Source: QKMZ01 sp012965515
GTDB lineage: Bacteria; Cyanobacteriota; Vampirovibrionia; Obscuribacterales; Obscuribacteraceae
Assembly (NCBI GenBank): GCA_937879965.1
Contig: CALFMP010000004.1
Span: 124,001 to 188,000 of the forward strand
Direction: 5' to 3'
Length of the DNA stretch: 64,000 bases
The notes under the pieces are model-generated. The model saw nothing but the letters and a program-made list of their open reading frames with translations. It was not told the origin of the DNA and ran no database searches. Positions 54,745-62,163 of this stretch are shown here, piece by piece (the stretch's first letter is position 1; each line of letters starts with the position of its first letter). The position numbers and the translations under genes were made by a program.

Positions 54745-55167
54745 TTAGTAGTCGCTTTTTGGCAGTCTGCGATTTTGCTTCTTGGCTGACTTCAAGCGCT
54801 TCGATTCTGTCCGCCGTTTCACCGACGCCATCGTCGGTTTTGTCTCTCTTCTGACTGTCGGTGGAGTGAGCACTTGTAAGATCATCTCTTTCAACTTTTC
54901 TCGGCAATCTTCAACATTTTGGCCCTGATCTCGTGTCTTCTGACTGGTGACAAGAATGCTGCCGTCGGCAGTGAGCCGATTGGCGAATTTCGCAAGAAAC
55001 CTGTTGCGAGCCCCAAAAGGGATACTTGAGCTCGTCGTTACGTTCCAGCGAAGAATGGCTTTGCTATTGACTTTATTGACGTTTTGCCCACCCGGACCGC
55101 CGCTGCGAGCAAAGCTGATTTCGAACTCTTCGTCCGGAATTTCCACAGTGTCGCTGATTACTAGCAT
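54745..55167 (-). CDS. arfB: Peptidyl-tRNA hydrolase ArfB (ribosome rescue factor)
   Basis: 140 residues, the same length as E. coli YaeJ/ArfB, with GAGGAAAC before the ATG. The catalytic GGQ motif is in RSGGPGGQNVNKVNSKAILRW near residue 26. The C-terminus is the basic tail (SVKRRTESKRLKSAKKQNRRLPKS) that enters the empty mRNA channel. ArfB frees ribosomes stalled on mRNAs without stop codons by hydrolysing peptidyl-tRNA. No tmRNA gene is seen in the window. Confidence 0.94.
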   Translation of the reverse strand: MLVISDTVEIPDEEFEISFARSGGPGGQNVNKVNSKAILRWNVTTSSSIPFGARNRFLAKFANRLTADGSILVTSQKTRDQGQNVEDCREKLKEMILQVLTPPTVRRETKPTMASVKRRTESKRLKSAKKQNRRLPKSDY

Positions 55168-55283
55168 GTTTCCTCGCTGATTCCCTTTGTCATAATACCG
55201 CTAACAGATATGACGGTGTTTTTGACTGAATTTGCGTCTGGATGCCCGGCGCTATATCCTGAAATGATTCAGGGAGGAAGGTT

Positions 55284-56366
55284 GTGAAGAGAATATCTCC
55301 AAGTCGTGGATTATTGATAGCCACGTGCGCTTTTCTTTTGTCTAACTGTGTTGTCTTTGCGCAATCGAATGCGGTTGTTGCGCCTGCCGGCCAGGTTAAG
55401 GCCACTGATCCAAAGCAGGTCAAGGCAGATGCGAAGGCCGGTCAACAGCTGAAAGACCTGGTAAAAAAACGTCGTACTCGCAGCGGCTGGCTTGGCGATG
55501 GAACTGTACCAGAGCGTGTACGTGTCATTAAGGATCTTGCCTATGTCGACAATCCTGTCAGCGATTCACAAAGGTTGGATCTCTACATTCCTTCCGTCAT
55601 TACGATGGGAGTCGACGATAAAGAACCCAATGATTCCAAAACCAATTTTTCTGCAAAACGCAAAAATCTCGGCAAAGGATGGCCGCTTGTTGTCTGGGTT
55701 CACGGCGGAGGCTGGAAGGGTGGTGACAAGAAGGGTGGTCCTTTCCGCGCGCTTCTGGAGTCCGGATTCGCAGTGGCCTCAATCAACTATCGATTGAGCG
55801 GTGAAGCCAAATGGCCCGCGCAATATGATGACTGCCAGGCTGCTCTCGCTTACTTGAGTAAACACGCAGGCGAGTATGACATTGATGCAAAACATATGGG
55901 TATCTGGGGGAGTTCTGCGGGCGGGCACTTGGTTTTGATGCTTGCCTTGAAGCCTGAGAAACCTGAACACGAATTTGCCGGAGTGTGCGATTGGTTTGGA
56001 CCAACGGATCTCTCGCGTTTCATGATGCGTGGTGAAACCATCAAAGACTGTGAGACGATGATACCTGAATTGTTAGGAGTCCAGGGCGATGCACTGACTG
56101 CGGCGTGTGTGAGCGCAAGTCCTGTGACGTATATCGGACACAACAAAAAGCTGCCACCAATTTTCATCATGCATGGTAAGTCCGATCGAATCGTGTCGAT
56201 TCGTCAATCGCGTCTATTTGTCGAGAAGATGAAAGCCGCAGGATACAAGGACGTCAGACTTGATGAAGTGAGTGGTGGTCACGGATATCCTGGATTCGGA
56301 CCGAACACCGTCAACGAAGTCGTGAAATTCTTTAAGGGCAAAATTGATAAGAGAGAGGGAGCCTAG
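55284..56366 (+). CDS. Exported alpha/beta-hydrolase (BD-FAE/esterase type)
   Basis: 360 residues from GTG 55284, with AGGGAGGAAGG upstream. A signal peptide (LLIATCAFLLSNCVVFAQ) is followed by a Lys/Ala-rich spacer. The hydrolase core has the oxyanion motif VHGGGWKGG and the nucleophile in GSSAGG, a typical esterase elbow with Ser. Asp is in MHGKSDRIVS and His in SGGHGYPG. This order fits carboxylesterases of the BD-FAE/Aes type, acting on small esters such as acetylated sugars or feruloyl groups. An extracytoplasmic location is expected. The terminator region after it holds two hairpins. Confidence 0.9.
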   Translation: MKRISPSRGLLIATCAFLLSNCVVFAQSNAVVAPAGQVKATDPKQVKADAKAGQQLKDLVKKRRTRSGWLGDGTVPERVRVIKDLAYVDNPVSDSQRLDLYIPSVITMGVDDKEPNDSKTNFSAKRKNLGKGWPLVVWVHGGGWKGGDKKGGPFRALLESGFAVASINYRLSGEAKWPAQYDDCQAALAYLSKHAGEYDIDAKHMGIWGSSAGGHLVLMLALKPEKPEHEFAGVCDWFGPTDLSRFMMRGETIKDCETMIPELLGVQGDALTAACVSASPVTYIGHNKKLPPIFIMHGKSDRIVSIRQSRLFVEKMKAAGYKDVRLDEVSGGHGYPGFGPNTVNEVVKFFKGKIDKREGA

Positions 56367-56375
56367 GAAAGGAGA

Positions 56376-56397
56376 GCGCATGCAATGCGCCCCCACT
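56376..56397 (-). repeat. Short GC-rich palindrome after the esterase gene
   Basis: GCGCAT (56376-56381) pairs with ATGCGC (56385-56390), then CCCCCAC. Read on the minus strand it is GTGGGGGCGCAT...ATGCGC, the same element found after the recombinase gene, here in the opposite orientation. Confidence 0.6.
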
Positions 56398-56450
56398 CAA
56401 TGGATGCGCGCAATGGGACATCACGCTTTTTTCGCTGTCTCAAAATGAAG

Positions 56451-56476
56451 GGGGCACCGGTTTTGCCCGGTGCCCC
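56451..56476. terminator. GC-rich hairpin between convergent genes
   Basis: GGGGCACCGG (56451-56460) pairs perfectly with CCGGTGCCCC (56467-56476). It separates the esterase gene from the repetitive secreted protein gene. There is no T-run, so it may act as a 3' stabiliser or a rho-assisted terminator. Confidence 0.6.
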
Positions 56477-56527
56477 TGCCCCCTCGGTCGAACTGAAAGT
56501 CAGCCGACCAAAGTCTTAGAAGATCAA

Positions 56528-57010
56528 CTAAGGTGTGTTGACTTCGGTTTCTTTCTTGATAGTGGTCGAGGTTCCGACGCCATCAGTAGCAGAGGTTGAA
56601 TCTTCTACTTTGTGCGACGAACCCAGTGGTGTGTTTACGCTTTGCACTTTTCGCTTGGATTTTGTAACACCACCGGCAGCATTCAGTTCGGTCTTCGATG
56701 CGGAGCTTGTCGAGGCTGTTCCGCCTGCGCCAACCGCTGTGCTGCTTTCAGTTTCTGAGACACCGTCAATGCCGGCGCTACGACTCTTCGAGCTGACTTT
56801 GGTGTTGCCGTAGATGTCGCTTGCTTTTTTCTTTACTTTGGTAGTGGTGCCCAGAGCATCCGATTTTGTTTCAACTTTAGTAGAAGCACTACCGACCGGC
56901 GTGTTGGTTTCTACCGTAGTGGAACTTGCTTCGTCTGCAAAGCATCCTGGTATAGCAACGAATGAGATAAGTCCCAGTGAGATCGAAAGTGTTTTAAAGG
57001 ATCGCAACAT
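56528..57010 (-). CDS. Exported Ser/Thr/Lys-rich repetitive protein
   Basis: 160 residues from ATG 57010, with GGAGG five bases upstream. A signal peptide (LSISLGLISFVAIPGCFADEA) is followed entirely by low-complexity sequence of Ser, Thr, Lys, Val and Gly. Imperfect repeats centre on TxVxTxTPVGSxSTKVE, GTTTKVKKKASD and VNTPLGSSHKVED. No globular domain is seen. A Cys at residue 25 precedes the predicted cleavage site but lacks a good lipobox. It may be a surface or wall-associated filler; the function is unknown. Confidence 0.7.
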   Translation of the reverse strand: MLRSFKTLSISLGLISFVAIPGCFADEASSTTVETNTPVGSASTKVETKSDALGTTTKVKKKASDIYGNTKVSSKSRSAGIDGVSETESSTAVGAGGTASTSSASKTELNAAGGVTKSKRKVQSVNTPLGSSHKVEDSTSATDGVGTSTTIKKETEVNTP

Positions 57011-57316
57011 GATTTCCTCCATTGCGGCAGTAAGCTTGCTAACTAATCCCTGCAAGCAATGGAACGACTGAGCGTTATCCCTCAGGTTCCCTCGTTTAAT
57101 GGATATTCAGAAAACTTCGCAGCACTGGTTTCAGAATCTGATAACTGATGCAAATTTTGGATGAAACTGAAAAAACTTAAGGACGCCAATGCCGTATTCC
57201 GGGAACTCCTGGGGATTTTGCCGTCCTTAACAAGGAAAGCTCGACGGCTTTCTCACACGGCAAGTCTAAGTGCGATGTTGCGTCATCGCATTTTGCGGCA
57301 TACTTGAGGTGAAGTT
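57011..57316. other. Leader region with inverted repeats upstream of the second M48 gene
   Basis: A 9-base inverted repeat, TTAAGGACG (57177-57185) and CGTCCTTAA (57222-57230), encloses 36 bases. A second hairpin, TGCGATG (57271-57277) with CATCGCA (57284-57290), is followed by TTTT. It is only 26 bases before the M48 start and looks like a leader attenuator. No gene is seen here. Confidence 0.45.
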
Positions 57317-58180
57317 ATGGGGCTGATGACACTAGGTAGAGGAGCAGGCGTGGAGACATCATATTCGCGACGTCCTGGAATACCCCCACGCGTGATAATC
57401 GGATTGGTTATTGCCGCGATTTCACTTTTTTCGTATTTTGCAAGTTCTAGTTACAATCCGATAACTGACCAGAAACAACATGTATCAATCAGTAAGGAAC
57501 AAGAAATTGCTCTTGGGTTGCAGGCGAAGCCTTCGATGGAGCGCCAATACGGTGGCGAGAGCCGGGACCCTAGGAAGCAGGCCTTGGTTAAAGAAGTAGG
57601 TACTGAAGTCGTAAACAAAAGCGATGCTTCGAAAACCGATTATAGATATGACTTTCATTTACTTGCCGATCCGAGCACCATTAATGCGTTTGCTTTGCCG
57701 GGTGGGCAAGTTTTCATCACTGAAGGATTGTTCAAGCATTTGAAAACCCGCGGGCAATTGGCGTCTGTTCTTTCACATGAAGTCGGACATGTCGCCGCTC
57801 GGCATTCCGCACAGCATCTCGCGAAGCAGCGGCTAACGCAAGGCTTGACCGGCGCGACCGTAATTGCAACTTACGATCCGGATAATCCGAGTAGTCGTGC
57901 TTCCGCACAAGTCGCGATGATGGTTGGGCAACTAGTTAATCTGAAGTTCAACCGCAACGACGAACTAGAAGCCGACAAACTAGGAGTTCGATTCGCTGTT
58001 GATGCCGGTTACGATCCGCGCTCGATGATCAAAGTAATGGAAATCCTGCGCGATCAATCGCGCAGCCGTCAGCCTGAATTTTTCAGCACTCACCCAAACC
58101 CCGAAAATCGTATCGAGAAAATCAATGCAGCCATCAAGGAGGAATTTCCTCAAGGCGTGCCTCAAGGATTGCAGCAATAA
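57317..58180 (+). CDS. M48-family zinc metalloprotease (BepA/YfgC-like)
   Basis: 287 residues; GAGGTGA precedes the ATG. One N-terminal membrane helix (VIIGLVIAAISLFSYFASSSY) is followed by a soluble metalloprotease domain. The zinc motif is HEVGH in SVLSHEVGHVAARHSAQHL, and the Glu ligand is in ELEADKLGVRF. The C-terminus (FFSTHPNPENRIEKI) is the usual family ending. It resembles the periplasmic M48 enzymes that degrade misassembled envelope proteins, but lacks the C-terminal TPR domain of BepA. Orientation of the helix suggests the catalytic domain lies outside the cytoplasm. Confidence 0.9.
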   Translation: MGLMTLGRGAGVETSYSRRPGIPPRVIIGLVIAAISLFSYFASSSYNPITDQKQHVSISKEQEIALGLQAKPSMERQYGGESRDPRKQALVKEVGTEVVNKSDASKTDYRYDFHLLADPSTINAFALPGGQVFITEGLFKHLKTRGQLASVLSHEVGHVAARHSAQHLAKQRLTQGLTGATVIATYDPDNPSSRASAQVAMMVGQLVNLKFNRNDELEADKLGVRFAVDAGYDPRSMIKVMEILRDQSRSRQPEFFSTHPNPENRIEKINAAIKEEFPQGVPQGLQQ

Positions 58181-58208
58181 AGGATCAAAAGGACAAGGTG
58201 ACTATTGT

Positions 58209-58264
58209 GGGGCGACGCTATGCGTCGACCGTTGCAATATGCGGTCGACGCATAGCGTCGCCCC
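58209..58264. repeat. Perfect 23-base inverted repeat after the M48 gene
   Basis: Arms at 58209-58231 and 58242-58264 are perfectly complementary (beginning GGGGCGACGC and ending GCGTCGCCCC) around a 10-base loop. Flanks and core resemble the TGTAGGGGCGACGC units at 11829 and 31240, so it is a variant of that family. It lies between convergent genes and may also terminate transcription. Confidence 0.85.
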
Positions 58265-58297
58265 TACGGTAAAACTGCAGCAGTTGAACAAAATATA

Positions 58298-58807
58298 CTA
58301 GTCAGCCAGAGTGAATTTCCAGCGGAATTTCGATGAACCGTCGTTCGGACCGAAACGTGCTTCTGCATTTAGAGGCGGCTGCGGATATACATAAAGCGCA
58401 TCTCCGTTCTTCGCGACACTCTTGATAAGCATGCCGGCATCACCGGATTCGAGCACCATAACTGATTTGTCTGCTCCCAAAATTGCCGAGCAATCAGCTA
58501 CGGGATGCGGTTCGAAATTCAACTCGCCATTCTCACCAGCCAACTTGATTGTGTATCGGTTGGTGGGTTTTCCTGTCTTTGGATCGCGTTTGCGATCGAT
58601 GGCCCACTTTTGCATTCCGCTTCTGTTGTATTCGTACAAAAGGACGTTTTGACCAGCCGATGCTCCAGCCGGTTGTAAAGCTTCGTCGCTCGACATGCTT
58701 GTAATGAAGTATGTGCCACTGTTTGGCAACGGGTCCGAATCAGCCCTGGCTGGCAACGAGGACAAGACGGCAAGTGAAACCGCTGCGGCGAGAGCCAAGT
58801 TTTTCAT
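58298..58807 (-). CDS. Exported ricin-type lectin-like protein
   Basis: 169 residues from ATG 58807, with AGGAGTAGGA upstream. A signal peptide (LALAAAVSLAVLSSLPARADS) is followed by a domain reading GTYFITSMSSDEALQPAGASAGQNVLLYEYNRSGMQKWAIDR. This is the strand pattern and Q-x-W signature of a ricin B / beta-trefoil lectin repeat (here MQKW). A later repeat ends SKFRWKFTL. Such domains bind galactose-type sugars. There is no catalytic domain, so it is a secreted binding protein. The in-frame extension upstream of this ATG has no ribosome site. Confidence 0.78.
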   Translation of the reverse strand: MKNLALAAAVSLAVLSSLPARADSDPLPNSGTYFITSMSSDEALQPAGASAGQNVLLYEYNRSGMQKWAIDRKRDPKTGKPTNRYTIKLAGENGELNFEPHPVADCSAILGADKSVMVLESGDAGMLIKSVAKNGDALYVYPQPPLNAEARFGPNDGSSKFRWKFTLAD

Positions 58808-58906
58808 GATTCCTACTCCTGACGATGTGCTTGAAAAATGTAGATTATATTCCATACATAAGCCGGTACAATATGTTCGATTTCGCTGACTGCAAGGACC
58901 ATCTCC

Positions 58907-59161
58907 ATGCCGCAACTGCCAGTGCCTGAAAAACTGAACAAGGAAAAAGGCGTAGAAATCTTGCGTGTTTGGGCTGAAGAAGGAAATCTCGCCATAGTTA
59001 CAAACACGAAGGTAAACAGCGATCCTGCATTCTTTGGAATTGCCCTGGCAGACCTTTTGAATCACCTGTCATTTATCTGCGCGCAGAAATCAGGCAAATC
59101 GCAAGAAGAAAGCCGCAAAGAAATCATGGAAGTCTTTTACAAGGAATGTGGCCCCCAATGA
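58907..59161 (+). CDS. DUF5076-like small protein, copy 1
   Basis: 84 residues. The pattern LPVPEKLNKEKGVEILRVWAEEGNLAIVTNTK and ALADLLNHLSFICAQ resembles the DUF5076 family, small alpha/beta proteins of unknown role. The stop overlaps the next start in ATGA (59158-59161), indicating translational coupling with its paralogue. The gene is divergent from the lectin-like gene. Confidence 0.7.
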   Translation: MPQLPVPEKLNKEKGVEILRVWAEEGNLAIVTNTKVNSDPAFFGIALADLLNHLSFICAQKSGKSQEESRKEIMEVFYKECGPQ

Positions 59162-59442
59162 TCGAGTTGCCCTTGCCCGAGAGCATTTCTTCCGAAGAGA
59201 AAGCACGCGAGCTGATTCGCATGTGGCATTCAGAGGACGGCGAGTTGACCGTGACTATTGATGGTTGGCTGGATAATCCCAATGTCTGCGGGCGGCTGAT
59301 TGTTGACCTTGCTGTTTTGATCGCGAAGGAATATGTCGCTACCAATGTCTGGCGCGGGACTCTAGAAGCCGCTCTTTATCGTATTCTTTCTGCTGCCGAT
59401 GTGGAAATACAGAATCCAACAAATTCACCGGTTCTTGAATAA
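59158..59442 (+). CDS. DUF5076-like small protein, copy 2
   Basis: 94 residues from ATG 59158, coupled to copy 1. It shares LPLPESISSEEKARELIRMWHSEDGELTVTIDG and RLIVDLAVLIAKEYV with it, so the two arose by duplication and may form a heterodimer. The function is unknown. It is convergent with the pseudokinase gene. Confidence 0.7.
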   Translation: MIELPLPESISSEEKARELIRMWHSEDGELTVTIDGWLDNPNVCGRLIVDLAVLIAKEYVATNVWRGTLEAALYRILSAADVEIQNPTNSPVLE

Positions 59443-59450
59443 GCGCTGAC

Positions 59451-61964
59451 TCACTCTCTGTAGATAATGCCATTGCGCGAGTATGCTTGTCTCGCCAGCT
59501 GTAGTGTTTGATATCCGAACTGATCGGCTGTTGTGCGCGATGGCTCGGTGTATTTGATCAAGTGAATCAGTGCGTCGTGAAGCTTCTGCTTCTTATGATC
59601 GTCAGCATAGAGTTTCAGCAGATATCCGGGGAGCGGATCATTCCAAATCGCTGATTGGTCGAATTTCACTTCTTTCTCCAGGTATTTCCGAGCATCAGCG
59701 CTGCGTCCAAGTTTCACAAGCATGTTTACGTACTCGACTCGTGTATTGAGCCAGCTTGGTTCAAGCTTAATGAGGCGCTCGTAAATCTCAACTGCTTTTT
59801 TGTTTTCTCCGCATCGGGCATATGTCGTAGCTAAATTTGAAAGTGTCCAAATCAGGCATTCTGAATTTTTTCCATCGATTGTTTCTTCCAGCGCCAGTGA
59901 TCTTTCCAAAGGCTCAATTGCATTTTTCAAAACTGGATCCATCGTTCGTTTTCCACCGAGATCGATTTTCCATCTCAAATAACCGCGAATGATATCTTGC
60001 ATGCGCTGTGCTTCGGGAGAACCCATCGTGCTGAACTCCGCATAAGCAGCCTGCATATCACCTGCTTCCAATGCTGCAAATCCAAGTGCGTTTCTCGTGT
60101 CTTCCGCTTCGGGGTCCATCCCCAAGCGCGCAATGCAAATTGCTAAGTTGTCGCACTCGAAATTCAAACTGCGGCCACAATGCGGGAAGTAGTACGCAGC
60201 GCGTTCGAAGTAACGCAACGCTTTGGCATCAGGCAATTTGAGCGCGATCTCTGTGTTGGCGTTGGCGGCATAGAATGCGACACGTTTGTCATAATCATAC
60301 TGAAAGTAGTCTTCAGCGAGCTTTGCGCACTCTTCGTATTGTTTTGCAAGCCATAGCTTTTGAACTCTGTCGTAAGCATCTGCACGGATTGTTTCTTCTA
60401 GACCTGGTGTTTGCAGAGAGGTCCACATGGCCGAAATATTGTGCATCAGGTTCAACTGGTCGGATTTGAAGAAATCTCCGTGCTTATAGTATTCATAAGC
60501 TTTCTGGTACTCCTCAATTGCCTTTCGCGCGTTCTCGTTTTTGACAGCCAACTCACGTTTGCTGGAAATTGAACCGTAGGTATTTCCAAGTTCGTAATGA
60601 AGCGATGCCATGAAGCTTGGCGGTTTGTGCAGCAGTTCCGCCTGCTTTATCGCGGCTTTCCAGCTATCTTTCGCGTGCAAGTCATTTGCACCCGCACTCA
60701 TGCTCGCGTGATCGACGTGCTTTTGCAAATTGACTTCACCGATTACTCGCATACAAGCAAAACCAAGAATTAAGTATGCGGTCATGCCCATTGCTAACTT
60801 GTTGCCGAAGAGATCGAGGAATCTGAAGATCAGCAATTTCTCTGCTTTGGCTGGGAGTTTTTTTGTACTGCCATTGCAGATGCAATCGTTGACCAGGCGC
60901 AGCGCGTTCATAAGTTCTCGCACATTGCGAAAACGTTTGGATGGAGACTTTTGCAAGCACTTTATGATGATGCAATCCAGAAGCTTTAGCGCATTGTGTT
61001 CGGGCGATTCTTTGGGAAACTGGTTGGCAAGTTCGTGCAAATAGTTGAGTGCGGCCTGGCTTGCTTTGCTTCCCACAAAGGGCGGCGAGCCAACAAGAGC
61101 TTCGTACATGATGCAGCCAAGTGAGTAGATATCGGATCTCTCGTCGCTTCGACTTTTGTCTACGCATTGTTCTGGGCTCAGGTAAAACGCATTGCGAATC
61201 GGATCAGGCGGCATGCCAAAATCGATCAGCTTCACCATATCTGTCTCGACTTCGTTGGGCGTCAAGACGATTTTGTCGGGCGATAAGTTGCCGTGGAAAA
61301 GCTCGTGGCTATGCGCTTCTATAAGCGCTTCTCCAACCTGGTTGAATATGTTGAGAAACCTGGCAATGTCCAGGCGTTTTTTCAGCTCCAGGACTTCAGC
61401 AAGGCTGTTTCCTTCCACAAGATCGGTAACCACATACGGTGCACCTGTTTCATCTACGCCGTTTTCGTAAACTGTAGCTAGATGCAAGTGAGTAAGTTCT
61501 GAAGCTTTCTGAGCGGCTTTCTGAATCTCACTGATTTGCAGGCTGTCCGAAACGCGCGCGTTGAACAATCGCAGTGCAAGTATTTTTTCGATGGCTCCGT
61601 TTTTGACGGCATATGTCGTGCTCAACGCATCTTTTGAATGCTCCCAAAGCAAGTCATAGGATTTGAAGCGTCGTGTTACTTGTCCATCCTTTTTCTTCGG
61701 CGATTGAGTTTTCGAAGTCTGTTCTTTCTCATCGAGTTCGGCGCCGGAATCGTCGCCGGGGGCGTCAGCGGAATCGTCACCCGGTGGACTTTCAGATAAG
61801 TTGTACTGGGGATCTGATGAGGGCAGAGGCCCTAAGGGGTCCTCACTGTCAGTGACAAGGCTGTCGTTGTCGCACTTAATTACGGTCGGACGAACGGCTG
61901 GTTTAGCCGCAGCGGCGGCTGGGCGCCCGTTTTTGGGGGCGCGCTCCCTGGTGTTTTGGTTCAT
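59451..61964 (-). CDS. Ser/Thr-kinase-like protein (probable pseudokinase) with TPR domain
   Basis: 837 residues from ATG 61964 (TTG 62036 is possible). A disordered acidic start (about 1-85) is followed by a protein-kinase fold (about 100-375), one membrane helix (MGMTAYLILGFACMRVI, about 391) and TPR repeats (about 430-830) ending in VRLEPSWLNTRV-type helices. The kinase fold is recognisable (IDFGMPPDP in place of the DFG region; YLSPEQC; SDIYSLGCIMYEALVGSPPF). However, key residues are changed: the glycine loop is absent, the ATP-binding Lys is Arg (ILALRLF), and HRD reads HGN in HGNLSPDKI. It therefore probably senses or scaffolds rather than phosphorylates, with the TPRs outside the cytoplasm. 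Confidence 0.9.
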   Translation of the reverse strand: MNQNTRERAPKNGRPAAAAAKPAVRPTVIKCDNDSLVTDSEDPLGPLPSSDPQYNLSESPPGDDSADAPGDDSGAELDEKEQTSKTQSPKKKDGQVTRRFKSYDLLWEHSKDALSTTYAVKNGAIEKILALRLFNARVSDSLQISEIQKAAQKASELTHLHLATVYENGVDETGAPYVVTDLVEGNSLAEVLELKKRLDIARFLNIFNQVGEALIEAHSHELFHGNLSPDKIVLTPNEVETDMVKLIDFGMPPDPIRNAFYLSPEQCVDKSRSDERSDIYSLGCIMYEALVGSPPFVGSKASQAALNYLHELANQFPKESPEHNALKLLDCIIIKCLQKSPSKRFRNVRELMNALRLVNDCICNGSTKKLPAKAEKLLIFRFLDLFGNKLAMGMTAYLILGFACMRVIGEVNLQKHVDHASMSAGANDLHAKDSWKAAIKQAELLHKPPSFMASLHYELGNTYGSISSKRELAVKNENARKAIEEYQKAYEYYKHGDFFKSDQLNLMHNISAMWTSLQTPGLEETIRADAYDRVQKLWLAKQYEECAKLAEDYFQYDYDKRVAFYAANANTEIALKLPDAKALRYFERAAYYFPHCGRSLNFECDNLAICIARLGMDPEAEDTRNALGFAALEAGDMQAAYAEFSTMGSPEAQRMQDIIRGYLRWKIDLGGKRTMDPVLKNAIEPLERSLALEETIDGKNSECLIWTLSNLATTYARCGENKKAVEIYERLIKLEPSWLNTRVEYVNMLVKLGRSADARKYLEKEVKFDQSAIWNDPLPGYLLKLYADDHKKQKLHDALIHLIKYTEPSRTTADQFGYQTLQLARQAYSRNGIIYRE

Positions 61965-62120
61965 ATGTGCGTAAATTTGGACTATGGTAAGGGCAACGGT
62001 ATTCACCGGTGTGCCAGTGTAAGGCAAGGCTGTCAAGAATCAAACAGGGTAAACCCTGGAAGACGACTTTCATCCCTCGATTCATCCTATTCGCCCGATA
62101 CACAGGCAGAGTACAAAAAA

Positions 62121-62142
62121 GGGCAGAGGAAAACCTCTGCCC
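62121..62142 (-). terminator. Rho-independent terminator of the Cys-rich protein gene
   Basis: GGGCAGAGG (62121-62129) pairs with CCTCTGCCC (62134-62142) around four A. On the minus strand it is followed by TTTTTT, so it ends transcription of the 62164-63570 gene. Confidence 0.9.
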
Positions 62143-62163
62143 TTTCACTATGTTTTTGCCTTC

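Noticed and set aside
58808..59065. N-terminal extension of the lectin-like protein
   Set aside because: The extended frame has no ribosome site and would bury the signal peptide; the ATG at 58807 has AGGAG upstream.
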